Below, piece by piece: positions 4,926 to 11,829 of a stretch of 21,138 bases of DNA (position 1 is its first letter; the number at the start of each line of letters is the position of its first letter). The translations under genes were made by a program, and so were the position numbers. The notes beneath the pieces are model-generated. The model did not search any database, was not told the DNA's origin, and saw nothing but the letters and a program-made list of their open reading frames with translations. Origin of the DNA: JAKAXG01 sp035702985 (GTDB lineage: Bacteria > Actinomycetota > Acidimicrobiia > Acidimicrobiales > Palsa-688); assembly GCA_035702985.1 (NCBI GenBank), contig DASSZD010000098.1, positions 1-21,138 on the forward strand. Reading direction: 5' to 3'.

Positions 4926-6878
4926 GCCGCCCAGGTCGAAGATGGTGCCCCTGATCTCGGAGATGATCCGGTCCAGGGCGCCGACCGCCCGGGTCACGGC
5001 CCGGTCCATCTCGTCCGGCGACCGGCCGATCACCGCCTGCAACCCCAGGCCGGTCCCGAACAGGTGCTGGATGACCCGGTCGTGCAGATCATTGGCTATC
5101 CGCTCCCGCTCCTCCACAATGGCCAGGGCGCCACGGGTGGAGCTGAGGTCCATGGCCAGAGCGGCCGAGCCGGCGAACATCTCCACCACTGCCAGATCGC
5201 TGGAGTCGTAGCGGGGCCCGCCCCTCTCGGCCACCGCCACCAGCGCGCCGAAGCTGCGCCGCTGGTGGAGCAGGGGCACGATCAGGGCTGGGCCCAGTCC
5301 CGGTGAAAGCCCCATCTCCACCACCCCCGGCTCGGAACCCAGATCAGCGACGACCATCGACTCGCCGGCGGTGATGGCCCTGCCCAGCAGGGTGCTGCCG
5401 GGTGGGAGTTCCAGGCCGAGCAGGCTGTAGGGGTCCGGGGCGTCCTCGGCCGTGACCGCCACCTCCCGACCGCCCTCGGAGAGGGTGACGGCGTAGGCGG
5501 CCACCGCGTTCACCAGCCGGCGGGCATGGCCGGCACAGCGGGTCAGGATCTGATCCAGCGGTTCCCGTCCGAGCAGGGCCATGGTCAGCTCCGACAGGCC
5601 GCGCAACCGCTCCTCGGTCCGGCGCCGTTCGGTGACGTCGCGCACCACGGTCCAGCGGTGCACCTCGCCGAGCGGCCCCGACGCCGACACGGAGGCCACG
5701 TCGCCGATGACCAGCGTGCCGTCCCGGCGCCGGTGGGTGAATTCCCGGCGGATGGCGTCCGGGGCCGGCCGTCCGGCCGGGAGGCCGTCCACCTCCGGGG
5801 GCGGGCCGGAGGCGCGCAGTTCGTCCTCGCTCATGTCGAACATCTCCTGAGCGGCCCGGTTGGCGGACAGCAGCACCCCCGAGGAGTTGGTCAGCAGCAC
5901 TGCGTCCGGGCTCTCGTCGTAGAGGGCGGCCAGGTTGGCCAGATCGGCTTGCACGGCGGCCAGACCCAGGGCCACCGCGGCGGAACGGGCCAGGAGCTCG
6001 GCGGTGGCCAGATCCGTCTCGCTGTAGGGGGCGCTTCCGTGTCTGCACGCCACGATGAGGCTGCCGAAGTGGTGCTCTCCGTGGCCGAGCGGAACGCCGA
6101 GGGCCGGGCCGAAGCCGAGGGACCGCCCCATGTCCGACGCCCCGGAGGCTTCGGCGCTCATGTCGTCGATCAGCACCGGGCCCGGGCTGGACGCCACCAT
6201 GCCGGCCAGCACCGACTCCCGGGGAAAACGCCGACCGCGGTAGTCGGGCACGTCAGGCGAGTCGCTGTCCTGGGCCACGACCACGATGGTGTCGTCGCCC
6301 TCGCTGGTCGCCGAGATCCATGCCGCCGCCGCGCCCAGCATCCGCCGGGCCGCTGCTGCGGTGCGCGTCATCAGCTCGGCCACGGGCGCTCCTCCCAGGA
6401 GGTGGCTGGTCAACTCGGCCAGGTTCTCCAGGGCCTGCTCCCGCCGCCGCCTACCGGTCACGTCCCGCACGCTCAGCCAGCGGCCCCCGTCCGGACCCCG
6501 GGCGATGCTCAGGGCGCCGACGAAGGCGCTGCCGTCGCCCCGCCGGAGGGTCGCCTCCAGGCGACCGGAGGGAGGGGTCGGAGCTGACAGGGCAGCCTGC
6601 ACGCCGGGGCGGTCCGGCGGGTCGATCACACCGGCCGGACCCGCCGCCCGGATCTCCTCCTCGGACATCTGGAGCAGCTCGCACGCCGCCGGGTTGGCGG
6701 CCACCGCCCGGCCGGCGGCGGTGACCAGGATGACGCCGTCTGTGCAGTCGTCGAAATAGGAGAAGCTGCGGCCGGTGCCGCCGCGCAGCTCGCCGCTCGT
6801 CCCCAGGGCGCTCACGTGGTATCCGTCGCTCTGGTCGCCTCGGGCACCGGGCCATGGTGGACCGCCACCGGACGGCAC
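4920..6878 (-). CDS. PAS-GAF-PAS-GAF sensor protein with HisKA_3 domain but no HATPase domain
   Basis: From GTG 6878 the protein is 652 residues; GTG 6815 is an alternative start, 21 codons in, just before the first domain. Domain order: PAS (about 36-145, ending VRDVTGRRRREQ), GAF (about 150-305), PAS (about 308-425, ending VVRDVTERRRTEE), GAF (about 430-585), then a DevS/NarX-type dimerisation domain with ERERIANDLHDRVIQHLF, His599 being the phospho-acceptor candidate. The protein ends at residue 652 with TIFDLGGV, where a complete kinase would continue into the N, G1 and G2 boxes of its ATPase. The downstream bases belong to the shared terminator hairpin and tag, so nothing is left to restore by frameshift. 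It could be a non-catalytic partner or receive phosphate from another kinase. It lies 89 bases behind the B12-sensor gene. Confidence 0.85.
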   Translation of the reverse strand: MPSGGGPPWPGARGDQSDGYHVSALGTSGELRGGTGRSFSYFDDCTDGVILVTAAGRAVAANPAACELLQMSEEEIRAAGPAGVIDPPDRPGVQAALSAPTPPSGRLEATLRRGDGSAFVGALSIARGPDGGRWLSVRDVTGRRRREQALENLAELTSHLLGGAPVAELMTRTAAAARRMLGAAAAWISATSEGDDTIVVVAQDSDSPDVPDYRGRRFPRESVLAGMVASSPGPVLIDDMSAEASGASDMGRSLGFGPALGVPLGHGEHHFGSLIVACRHGSAPYSETDLATAELLARSAAVALGLAAVQADLANLAALYDESPDAVLLTNSSGVLLSANRAAQEMFDMSEDELRASGPPPEVDGLPAGRPAPDAIRREFTHRRRDGTLVIGDVASVSASGPLGEVHRWTVVRDVTERRRTEERLRGLSELTMALLGREPLDQILTRCAGHARRLVNAVAAYAVTLSEGGREVAVTAEDAPDPYSLLGLELPPGSTLLGRAITAGESMVVADLGSEPGVVEMGLSPGLGPALIVPLLHQRRSFGALVAVAERGGPRYDSSDLAVVEMFAGSAALAMDLSSTRGALAIVEERERIANDLHDRVIQHLFGTGLGLQAVIGRSPDEMDRAVTRAVGALDRIISEIRGTIFDLGGV

Positions 6879-6912
6879 CAGCAGGGACGAAAGGCTCTAA
6901 CTGGCCCCTGCC

Positions 6913-6957
6913 GGCGGTGCCCGGTGCCGGGCGCTGGCGGTGCCCGGTGCCGGGCGC
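6913..6957. repeat. Tandem 22-bp direct repeat, each copy a small hairpin
   Basis: Bases 6913-6934 recur exactly at 6936-6957 with one T between them (period 23). Each copy contains GCCCGG-tg-CCGGGC, a 6-bp stem with a two-base loop. The pair sits in the spacer between the B12-sensor stop (6968) and the PAS/GAF gene start (6878). It may reduce read-through, stabilise a processed mRNA end, or bind a protein. Confidence 0.75.
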
Positions 6958-6967
6958 CCGGACCCGG

Positions 6968-8008
6968 TCAGACCGAGGACAGCCCGGCCTGCAGGAACCT
7001 GGCTGCCCGGGGCAGCTCCCCCAGCAGCTCGGTCACCGCCTCCCTGGTGACCTCCAGACCGGCGGTCAGCGCCGCCCTGGGCACGCCCCGGGCCTCCAGT
7101 ATGCCGGCCATCCACCCCACGAAGCCGGTGTAGAGCTCCACATCGTCGACGAACAGGGCCGCACCGAGGAAGTCCACCAGATAGCCGAGGTCCTCCTCGG
7201 TGCGCTCCAACTGCCGCTCGTCGTAGCTCTCCATCGCCGGCCATCTGGCCCAGAGGCGCCGGTTGGCCGCCGTCGCCACCTCCCGGCGGCGGCGCCGCAG
7301 CGCTTCCGCGCTGCTGTCGGGAGCGGGCCGAGGCGGGGCCGGGTCGGTGTAGACGGGCCAGTCCCCCGATCGCAGGGTGGCCAGTGCCCCCCGGGCATCG
7401 GCGGCGGTGCCGTTGGCGCCCAGGGCCAGCGCCCAGCGCCCGGACGGGCCGAAGCCGGCTCCTCCGGCGATCACCGGCACCCCCATCTGGCGGGACGCCT
7501 CGATCATCTGGCGGGCCCGGGGCAGAGCCGTCGGCAGGGAGCACGACAGTGCGGTGACATCGGGGCCGGAGTCCTGGAGGAACTGCGTCAGGTGGGCGAC
7601 CGGCACCGACGCCCCCAGGAAGTGCACCTGCCACCCGGCCTCGCGGAGCACGGCGGCCACCACCCTGGAAGGCAGGGCGTGCCATTCACCGTCGACGCAG
7701 GTCACCACCACCCGGCCCCCGGTGCGGGGGGTGTCGATGCGCGCCGTCAGCGCCGCCACGACCTCCTCGCTCACCGATGTGGCCCGGTGCTCCTGGGCCA
7801 CGTTCCACTCGTTGGCCGCCCACAGCCTGCCGACCCGGCGCTGCCCGGCGGAGATCAGGCCGTCCAGCACGTCCACCAGGCTGGTGCCCTGGTCGACCAG
7901 CTCCAACGCCACCCGCACCGCCCCGGCGTCGTCACCCGCCGCCAGGGCCTGCCAGTACATCTCCCAGTGGGTGTCCGGCACCGGCCGGGAGGCGGCCGCC
8001 GCGGTCAC
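6968..8008 (-). CDS. Cobalamin-binding sensor protein with CarH-like W-x9-EH motif and a C-terminal helical domain
   Basis: GTG 8008 overlaps the phosphatase stop (GTGA), giving 346 residues. Residues 10-90 form a helical B12-binding subdomain: LWAANEWNVAQEHRA supplies Trp63-x9-Glu73-His74, the signature of CarH-type photoreceptors, where Trp and His pack over the upper face of adenosylcobalamin. Residues 97-215 form the Rossmann B12 domain. GEWHALP carries the lower-ligand candidate His110 in a D/E-x-H-x-x-G-like motif with Pro in place of Gly; FLGASVP and GGAGF follow as expected. No MerR DNA-binding domain is present. Residues about 245-346 are a helical domain (LGYLVDFLGAALFVDD, YTGFVGWMAGILEARGVP) of unknown role, common in actinobacterial cobalamin proteins. 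Its location with PP2C, anti-sigma and STAS genes implies signalling. Light sensing is inferred, not shown. Confidence 0.88.
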   Translation of the reverse strand: MTAAAASRPVPDTHWEMYWQALAAGDDAGAVRVALELVDQGTSLVDVLDGLISAGQRRVGRLWAANEWNVAQEHRATSVSEEVVAALTARIDTPRTGGRVVVTCVDGEWHALPSRVVAAVLREAGWQVHFLGASVPVAHLTQFLQDSGPDVTALSCSLPTALPRARQMIEASRQMGVPVIAGGAGFGPSGRWALALGANGTAADARGALATLRSGDWPVYTDPAPPRPAPDSSAEALRRRRREVATAANRRLWARWPAMESYDERQLERTEEDLGYLVDFLGAALFVDDVELYTGFVGWMAGILEARGVPRAALTAGLEVTREAVTELLGELPRAARFLQAGLSSV

Positions 8009-9462
8009 CGCCGGTCGGTCTGCACGGCCAGCACGGCCATGTCGTCGTGGGGGCGACCGTCGAGATGTTCGAGGGTGGCCTGCAACAGCCTCTCGGCTAT
8101 GGCCTGGGCGTTCATGCCCGGGCAGTCCATCAGGATGCGCCGGAGGCGTTCCCGGCCCAGCATCCCCCCGGCGCCCCGGGCCTCCGGCAGGCCATCGGTG
8201 AAGCACACCAGCGTCTCGCCGGGCCCCAACTCGAAATCGGCGACCTCGAAGCTGACCTCGGGCAGCATGCCGATGATGGGCCCCGACACCGGCACGTCCC
8301 GCACGTCGCCGTCGGCCCGGCGCAACAGCGGAGGGGGGTGGCCGCCGGCGGCCAGGCGCATCGAGAGGGAGTCCCCCTTCGGTTCCATCACGCCGTGCAC
8401 GACGGTGACGAACGACGTCCCGTCGGTGCGCAGCAGCGTGGCGTTGAGCAGGCGCAGCCGTTCGGCCGGGTCCGGTTCGACCAACGACACCGTGGCGAGG
8501 GACTGGCGTACCTGACCGGTGAGCACGGCGGCCTCGACGCCCTTGCCGCACACGTCGCCGACCGAGAAGCTCCAGCCCGGCCCTTCGTGGTTCACCTCGA
8601 AGAAGTCCCCGCCGATCTCGGTCGTCTCCAGGGCCGGCCGGTAAACCGACCCCAGCTTGAATCCCTCCGGTGACGGCAGTTCGGCCGGCACCAGGGCGTT
8701 GCGCAGCGTGGCGGCCAGCGTCGAGCGCTCCTCGTAGACCCGCGCCGCGCTGAGCGCCACCGCCGCCCGCCGGGCCAGGCCGTCCAGCAGAGCGTCGTCG
8801 GCCCCCGGGCGGGGGGTCACCGCCAGCGTGCCCAGGGCCGTGCCGTGCGCCCTCAGGGCGAGCGTGACCACATCCACGGGGCCGTCGGCCAGCAGCGCCA
8901 GGGCGGCGTCCGGGCGGGCTCCCAGCTCCACCATCTCGGCCGGGGTGGTGACGACCATGTGGTTGCGGTCGACCTCGATGGCGTGGCGGATCCGCCTGCG
9001 CGCCGTGTCGTCCAGGCGGCGGGTCGGCACGGCCCGGTCGTCCGCGGAGCCGTCCGGGCCCCGGCTGACCTGGCGGATGCGGTCGTTGTCCCACAGCGTC
9101 ACGGTGGCCCATCGGCCCAGGCGGGGCACCGCCAGGTCGGCGATCCGTCCCATGGTCCGGCGCAGGTTGAGCGTCCCGGCCAGGGCGTCACCGACCTCCA
9201 CCGCGAAGCGGTCCTGCTCGCACGCCGCCAGCCGGTCGGCAGCCAGGTACCACACCGACTCCCCGCCGGGCAGCCGCTGCGACGATCGGAGAGCGGCCGG
9301 GAAGTCGCCCAGGACCGAGGCCACCGGCTCGCCGATCAGTTCCCCCGCCGCGGAGCGGCCCAGGGCCCGGGCCGCCGATCGGTTGAGGTAGGTCAGGTGG
9401 CCGGAGCGGTCAGCGACCAGCACACCCGCCGGCTCCGCCTCGACGACCTGGGACCAGTCCAA
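8005..9462 (-). CDS. PAS-GAF-PP2C (SpoIIE/RsbU-type) serine phosphatase
   Basis: The 485-residue protein starts at TTG 9462, nine bases after the anti-sigma stop; the conserved PAS text starts within a few codons, so only a GTG at residue 6 competes. Domains: PAS (about 1-70, AGVLVADRSGHLTYLNRSA), GAF (about 80-245), and SpoIIE/PP2C (about 260-482). The phosphatase motifs TEIGGDFFEV and FSVGDVCGKGVEAAVL hold the metal-binding Asp residues; AAGGHPPPLL, ETLVCFTDGLPEAR and HDDMAVLAV complete the set. In partner-switching systems such enzymes dephosphorylate a STAS antagonist so that it captures the anti-sigma kinase and releases the sigma factor. Here the antagonist and anti-sigma genes lie immediately upstream in the same operon. 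What the PAS and GAF domains sense is unknown. Confidence 0.93.
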   Translation of the reverse strand: MDWSQVVEAEPAGVLVADRSGHLTYLNRSAARALGRSAAGELIGEPVASVLGDFPAALRSSQRLPGGESVWYLAADRLAACEQDRFAVEVGDALAGTLNLRRTMGRIADLAVPRLGRWATVTLWDNDRIRQVSRGPDGSADDRAVPTRRLDDTARRRIRHAIEVDRNHMVVTTPAEMVELGARPDAALALLADGPVDVVTLALRAHGTALGTLAVTPRPGADDALLDGLARRAAVALSAARVYEERSTLAATLRNALVPAELPSPEGFKLGSVYRPALETTEIGGDFFEVNHEGPGWSFSVGDVCGKGVEAAVLTGQVRQSLATVSLVEPDPAERLRLLNATLLRTDGTSFVTVVHGVMEPKGDSLSMRLAAGGHPPPLLRRADGDVRDVPVSGPIIGMLPEVSFEVADFELGPGETLVCFTDGLPEARGAGGMLGRERLRRILMDCPGMNAQAIAERLLQATLEHLDGRPHDDMAVLAVQTDRR

Positions 9463-9471
9463 GCGCCCGGC

Positions 9472-9987
9472 TCAGACCGCCGTGTGCAGCCGGCCGGAGA
9501 CGGACCGCCCGTCCCCGTCGGACCGGCCCTCGATGCCTCTCCGCGGGGATGTCCGCCCGGTCCGCCGGGCGTCCATCGGCAGGACGTCGGCGTCGACGGT
9601 GGCACCGTCGGGCAGGGCCAGGGCGAACCACACCATCTTGCCGTCGGCGGCCACGGTGATGCCCCAGTCGGAGCTGACGGCGGCCACGATGTGCAGCCCC
9701 CGGCCGCTCTCGGCCAGGGAGTCCTCCTCGGCGGCGACCGGCCGGCGCAGCTGCGGATCCCCGTCCCGGACGGAGATGACCACGTCGTCGCCGGCCGTCA
9801 CGGTCAGCTGCAGGTCGGTGCCGGCGTGCCGGACGGCGTTGGCCACCAGCTCGCTGGTGCCGAGCTGGGCGTCCTCGACCAGTCGCGGTAGGTTCCACTC
9901 GAGGAGCAGGTCGCGCACGAAGTGGCGGGCCCGGGTGACGCTCGAGGGCTGGCAGGGCAGCTCCAGAACCTGTTGCGTGGGTCTCAT
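9472..9987 (-). CDS. Anti-sigma factor/serine kinase of the RsbW type (HATPase_c_2)
   Basis: The 171-residue protein starts at ATG 9987, inside an ATGA overlap with the STAS gene, with GAAAGG upstream. GHKL motifs are complete: N box TSELVANAVRHAG with Glu46 and Asn50, G1 box VRDGDP (Asp75-x-Gly), and G2 box ESGRGLHIV (Gly95-x-Gly97). RsbW/SpoIIAB proteins bind a sigma factor and phosphorylate their STAS antagonist. The basic C-terminal tail after about residue 130 is longer than in the minimal proteins. No sigma-factor gene occurs in the window, so the target is encoded elsewhere or the protein is a regulator outside transcription. A stand-alone role of providing ATPase function to the ATPase-less PAS/GAF protein is conceivable but speculative. 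Confidence 0.92.
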   Translation of the reverse strand: MRPTQQVLELPCQPSSVTRARHFVRDLLLEWNLPRLVEDAQLGTSELVANAVRHAGTDLQLTVTAGDDVVISVRDGDPQLRRPVAAEEDSLAESGRGLHIVAAVSSDWGITVAADGKMVWFALALPDGATVDADVLPMDARRTGRTSPRRGIEGRSDGDGRSVSGRLHTAV

Positions 9988-10385
9988 GAGGGCCTTTCCC
10001 CGCCGTCACCTTCCGCTCCGGAAGGATGTTCGCCGGCCGGTGGTGAGGACACTACCCCGCGGCGGGCTGACTCGATCGTGGCGTACTGCGGGAGCAGCTG
10101 GGTCAGGCCGCACATGTCGACGACCCGCCGGATGATGTGGTGCGTGTACACCACCCGTAACCAGCCGCCGGCCTCGGAGGTAGCCCGGTGGGCCAGCACG
10201 AGGGCCCGGATGACCGAGGAGTCGATGAACGACACGTTGAGCATGTCGACGATCAGGTAGCAGGCGCCCCCGTCGATGGGCGCGAGCAGGGTGTCGGCGA
10301 ACCCCGGGTCCCCTGCGTCGAGTTCCCCGGCCAACCGTACGACCACCGGCTCCTGCTCAGCGCTGGGCCGGCCCTGCAAGCTCAC
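9984..10385 (-). CDS. STAS-domain anti-sigma factor antagonist (RsbV/SpoIIAA type)
   Basis: GTG 10385 is supported by GAGGAGG eight bases upstream. In the 133-residue protein the STAS fold runs from VVVRLAGELDAGD (about 13-26) through ACYLIVDMLNVSFIDSSVIRAL to about residue 108. The phospho-acceptor serine is Ser56 or Ser57 in FIDSSV; the usual DSSG glycine is replaced by Val. A low-complexity, Pro/Gly/Glu-rich tail (about 108-133) follows. When unphosphorylated it should bind the anti-sigma kinase encoded by the next gene, which it overlaps by ATGA. The whole order (antagonist, anti-sigma, phosphatase, sensor) describes a self-contained partner-switching circuit. Confidence 0.92.
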   Translation of the reverse strand: MSLQGRPSAEQEPVVVRLAGELDAGDPGFADTLLAPIDGGACYLIVDMLNVSFIDSSVIRALVLAHRATSEAGGWLRVVYTHHIIRRVVDMCGLTQLLPQYATIESARRGVVSSPPAGEHPSGAEGDGGERPS

Positions 10386-10438
10386 GCAGTGCCCCTCCTC
10401 GGGTTCTTTTGTAACAAATGGAAAATGTCACTTTACCC
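10386..10438 (-). promoter_or_regulatory. Leader of the partner-switching operon: GGGTAA box and strong RBS
   Basis: On the minus strand GGGTAA (10438-10433) resembles the -10 of the SigB/SigF class (GTTT-spacer-GGGTA). GTTC elements upstream are 13 or 19 bases away, so the -35 match is weak. TTTGT-a-ACAAA (10408-10418) is a small palindrome in an AT-rich patch. GAGGAGG (10400-10394) is a good ribosome site for GTG 10385. Confidence 0.35.
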
Positions 10439-10493
10439 GTGGGAACGTCCTGAACGCGAACCGGTGCCCGGGGCCGTGACAGAATCGGCGGCG

Positions 10494-10544
10494 ATGAGCC
10501 CTCACCGTGAAGTCCACGCCTACCTGCCGGGGTCACTGCCGTGA
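10494..10544 (+). CDS. Candidate 16-codon upstream ORF overlapping the VOC gene
   Basis: ATG 10494 opens a short frame (MSPHREVHAYLPGSLP) whose TGA at 10542-10544 overlaps the VOC gene's GTG at 10541 as GTGA. A -10-like CAGAAT (10480-10485) eight bases before the ATG would make it leaderless. It could couple translation into the VOC gene or serve as a leader peptide. No amino-acid bias suggests attenuation. It may equally be chance. Confidence 0.35.
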   Translation: MSPHREVHAYLPGSLP

Positions 10545-10906
10545 GCCGGATGCTGGCCCTCGACCACGTGCAGCTGGCCATGCCGGCGGGCCGGGAGGCC
10601 GACGCCGAGGACTTCTATGTCCGGGTGCTGGGGATGGAGGTCGTTCCCAAGCCGGAGCCGCTCGCCTCTCGGGGCGGGCGCTGGTTCGTTTCCGGATCGG
10701 TCCAGATCCACCTGGGGGTCGACCCGGACTTCAGGCCCGCCCGCAAGGCACATCCGGCGATCGTGGTGGACGACCTGGACGGCTTCGTAGCCGGCCTGGC
10801 CGGGTCGGGCACCGCCTGGACCGACGACCGGGAACTGCCCGGGGTGCGGCGGGGGTACGTCGCCGACCCGTTCGGCAACCGCATAGAGGTCATCGCCGCG
10901 GACTGA
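10541..10906 (+). CDS. VOC (glyoxalase/bleomycin-resistance-like) superfamily protein
   Basis: The 121-residue protein starts at GTG 10541; an in-frame ATG three codons later is an alternative. It has the paired beta-alpha-beta-beta-beta layout of VOC proteins: LALDHVQLAMPAGREADAEDFYVRVLGMEVV in the first half, then HPAIVVDDLDGFVAGL and GYVADPFGNRIEVIAAD in the second. The metal-binding candidates are His9 (LDHVQ), the His in IHLGV, His71 (HPAIVVDD) and the Glu near the end (RIEVI). The substrate cannot be deduced. Such small stand-alone VOC proteins include glyoxalase-like and antibiotic-binding members. It converges with sodN across a large hairpin. Confidence 0.88.
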   Translation: MSRMLALDHVQLAMPAGREADAEDFYVRVLGMEVVPKPEPLASRGGRWFVSGSVQIHLGVDPDFRPARKAHPAIVVDDLDGFVAGLAGSGTAWTDDRELPGVRRGYVADPFGNRIEVIAAD

Positions 10907-10920
10907 CCGCCAGGCGCGCC

Positions 10921-10961
10921 GGTGGCGGCGGGGGGGTGATCCCACCCTCCCCACCGCCACC
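10921..10961. terminator. Bidirectional hairpin between the VOC gene and sodN
   Basis: GGTGGCGG (10921-10928) pairs with CCGCCACC (10954-10961), and GGGTG (10934-10938) pairs with CACCC (10943-10947), with further G-C and G-T pairs between. This makes a nearly continuous stem of about 41 bases in the gap between convergent stop codons. No U-tract follows, as is common in high-GC genomes. Confidence 0.65.
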
Positions 10962-10974
10962 CGGGCAGCCAGAT

Positions 10975-11391
10975 CTACTTCTTGGTCTCCCAGAAGATGC
11001 GGTCGATCTCGGCGATCTGGGCCAGGAGATCGTCGGCCACGGCGGTGTCGTTGGTCTTCTTGGACTCGCCGGCGGCCTTGGTCGCCTTCCAGAACAGATC
11101 GTGCAGCTGGGGGTGCGCCTCCAGGTGGTTGGGCTTGAAGTAGTCGGTCCACAGCACCCAGAGGTGGTGCTTGACCAGATCGGCCCGCTCCTCCTTGATC
11201 ATGACCGCCCGGGTCTTGAAGACGTTGTCGTCCGACGCGTTGAACTTCTCCATGCACGCCTTGACGGAATCGGCCTCGATGCGGGCCTGCGCCGGGTCGT
11301 ACACCCCGCACGGCAGATCGCAGTGGGCATGGACTGTGGCAGGCTCGCTTACACGGTCGACCAGGGCGAGCAGACGGGAGAGCATCGTCAT
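10975..11391 (-). CDS. sodN: Nickel superoxide dismutase
   Basis: ATG 11391 is chosen because GAAGGAG (11406-11400) lies eight bases upstream; a TTG at 11397 would sit only two bases from it. The 138-residue precursor has a 22-residue leader ending in ATVHA, then the nickel hook HCDLPCGVYDP, in which His1, Cys2 and Cys6 of the mature enzyme bind nickel. The four-helix body carries KACMEKF, VMIKEERADLVKHHLWVLWTDYFKP and LFWKATKAAGESKK, all typical of SodN. The mature length of 116 residues matches Streptomyces enzymes. It removes superoxide in the cytoplasm, and the leader must be cleaved to expose His1. The maturation peptidase gene sodX is divergent, 87 bases away. A TAGGGT at 11435-11430 may be its -10. 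Confidence 0.97.
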   Translation of the reverse strand: MTMLSRLLALVDRVSEPATVHAHCDLPCGVYDPAQARIEADSVKACMEKFNASDDNVFKTRAVMIKEERADLVKHHLWVLWTDYFKPNHLEAHPQLHDLFWKATKAAGESKKTNDTAVADDLLAQIAEIDRIFWETKK

Positions 11392-11478
11392 AGCCAAGAC
11401 TCCTTCTGTGACGGGTACGGAACATCCTCACCCTACCCACTGTGAGAGGTCGGGCCGGAAGGCGGCGCGGCGCGGCGG

Positions 11479-11817
11479 GTGGCCGCGTCGGGGGTGGCGG
11501 CCCTGATCCGGGTCCGGCGCCTGGTCGTCGAAGGCGACAGCATGCGGCCCGGTTTCCAGCCCGGCGACCGGCTGCTGGTGGTGGGACCGTGGCCGCTGCG
11601 CCCCGGGCAGGTGGTCGCCCTGGCCGACCCGCGCACCGGCCGGTTGCTGGTCAAGCGGGTGTACCAGGTGTCCGGAGACAGTGTCCATGTCAGAGGTGAC
11701 AACGCGCCGGCCAGCACCGACAGCCGCCATTTCGGTCCGGTCAGGCGCAACGACGTCGTGGGCCGGGTCGTGTTCCGCTACGCCCCGGCGGTCCGGTCGG
11801 GATGGTGGCCCGGGTAG
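11479..11817 (+). CDS. sodX: S26-family peptidase, nickel-SOD maturation protease
   Basis: From GTG 11479 the protein has 112 residues. It shows the signal-peptidase catalytic dyad: Ser21 in VEGDSMRPGF and Lys59 in LLVKRV, plus RGDNAPASTDSRHFGPV, the family box E. No N-terminal membrane anchor is present, as expected for SodX, which trims the cytosolic SodN leader rather than secretory signals. The gene lies next to sodN, with which it normally forms a pair, but is transcribed away from it rather than downstream of it. An in-frame TGA at 11443-11445 limits the start; GGAAGG at 11457-11462 is rather far from GTG 11479, and GTG 11494 is an alternative. Confidence 0.92.
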   Translation: MAASGVAALIRVRRLVVEGDSMRPGFQPGDRLLVVGPWPLRPGQVVALADPRTGRLLVKRVYQVSGDSVHVRGDNAPASTDSRHFGPVRRNDVVGRVVFRYAPAVRSGWWPG

Positions 11818-11829
11818 CCTGGGCTGCAA
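11815..11829 (+). promoter_or_regulatory. -10 box of the acyltransferase gene; near-leaderless start
   Basis: TAGCCT (11815-11820), which includes the sodX stop codon, lies eight bases before ATG 11829. The spacing suggests a transcript that begins at or within two bases of the start. It is almost the same arrangement as at tag. Confidence 0.5.

Noticed and set aside
6879..6967. Cobalamin riboswitch near the B12-sensor gene
   Set aside because: The spacer is only 89 bases, made of short tandem hairpins, and lies downstream of the sensor gene; no B12-box-like sequence was seen.
6854..8515. A 553-codon plus-strand frame opposite the B12-sensor and phosphatase genes
   Set aside because: Low-complexity shadow of conserved minus-strand genes; no motifs.
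6968..9112. A 714-codon extended frame for the B12 sensor
   Set aside because: The extension is an out-of-frame reading of the phosphatase gene; the GTGA overlap at 8005-8008 gives the natural start.
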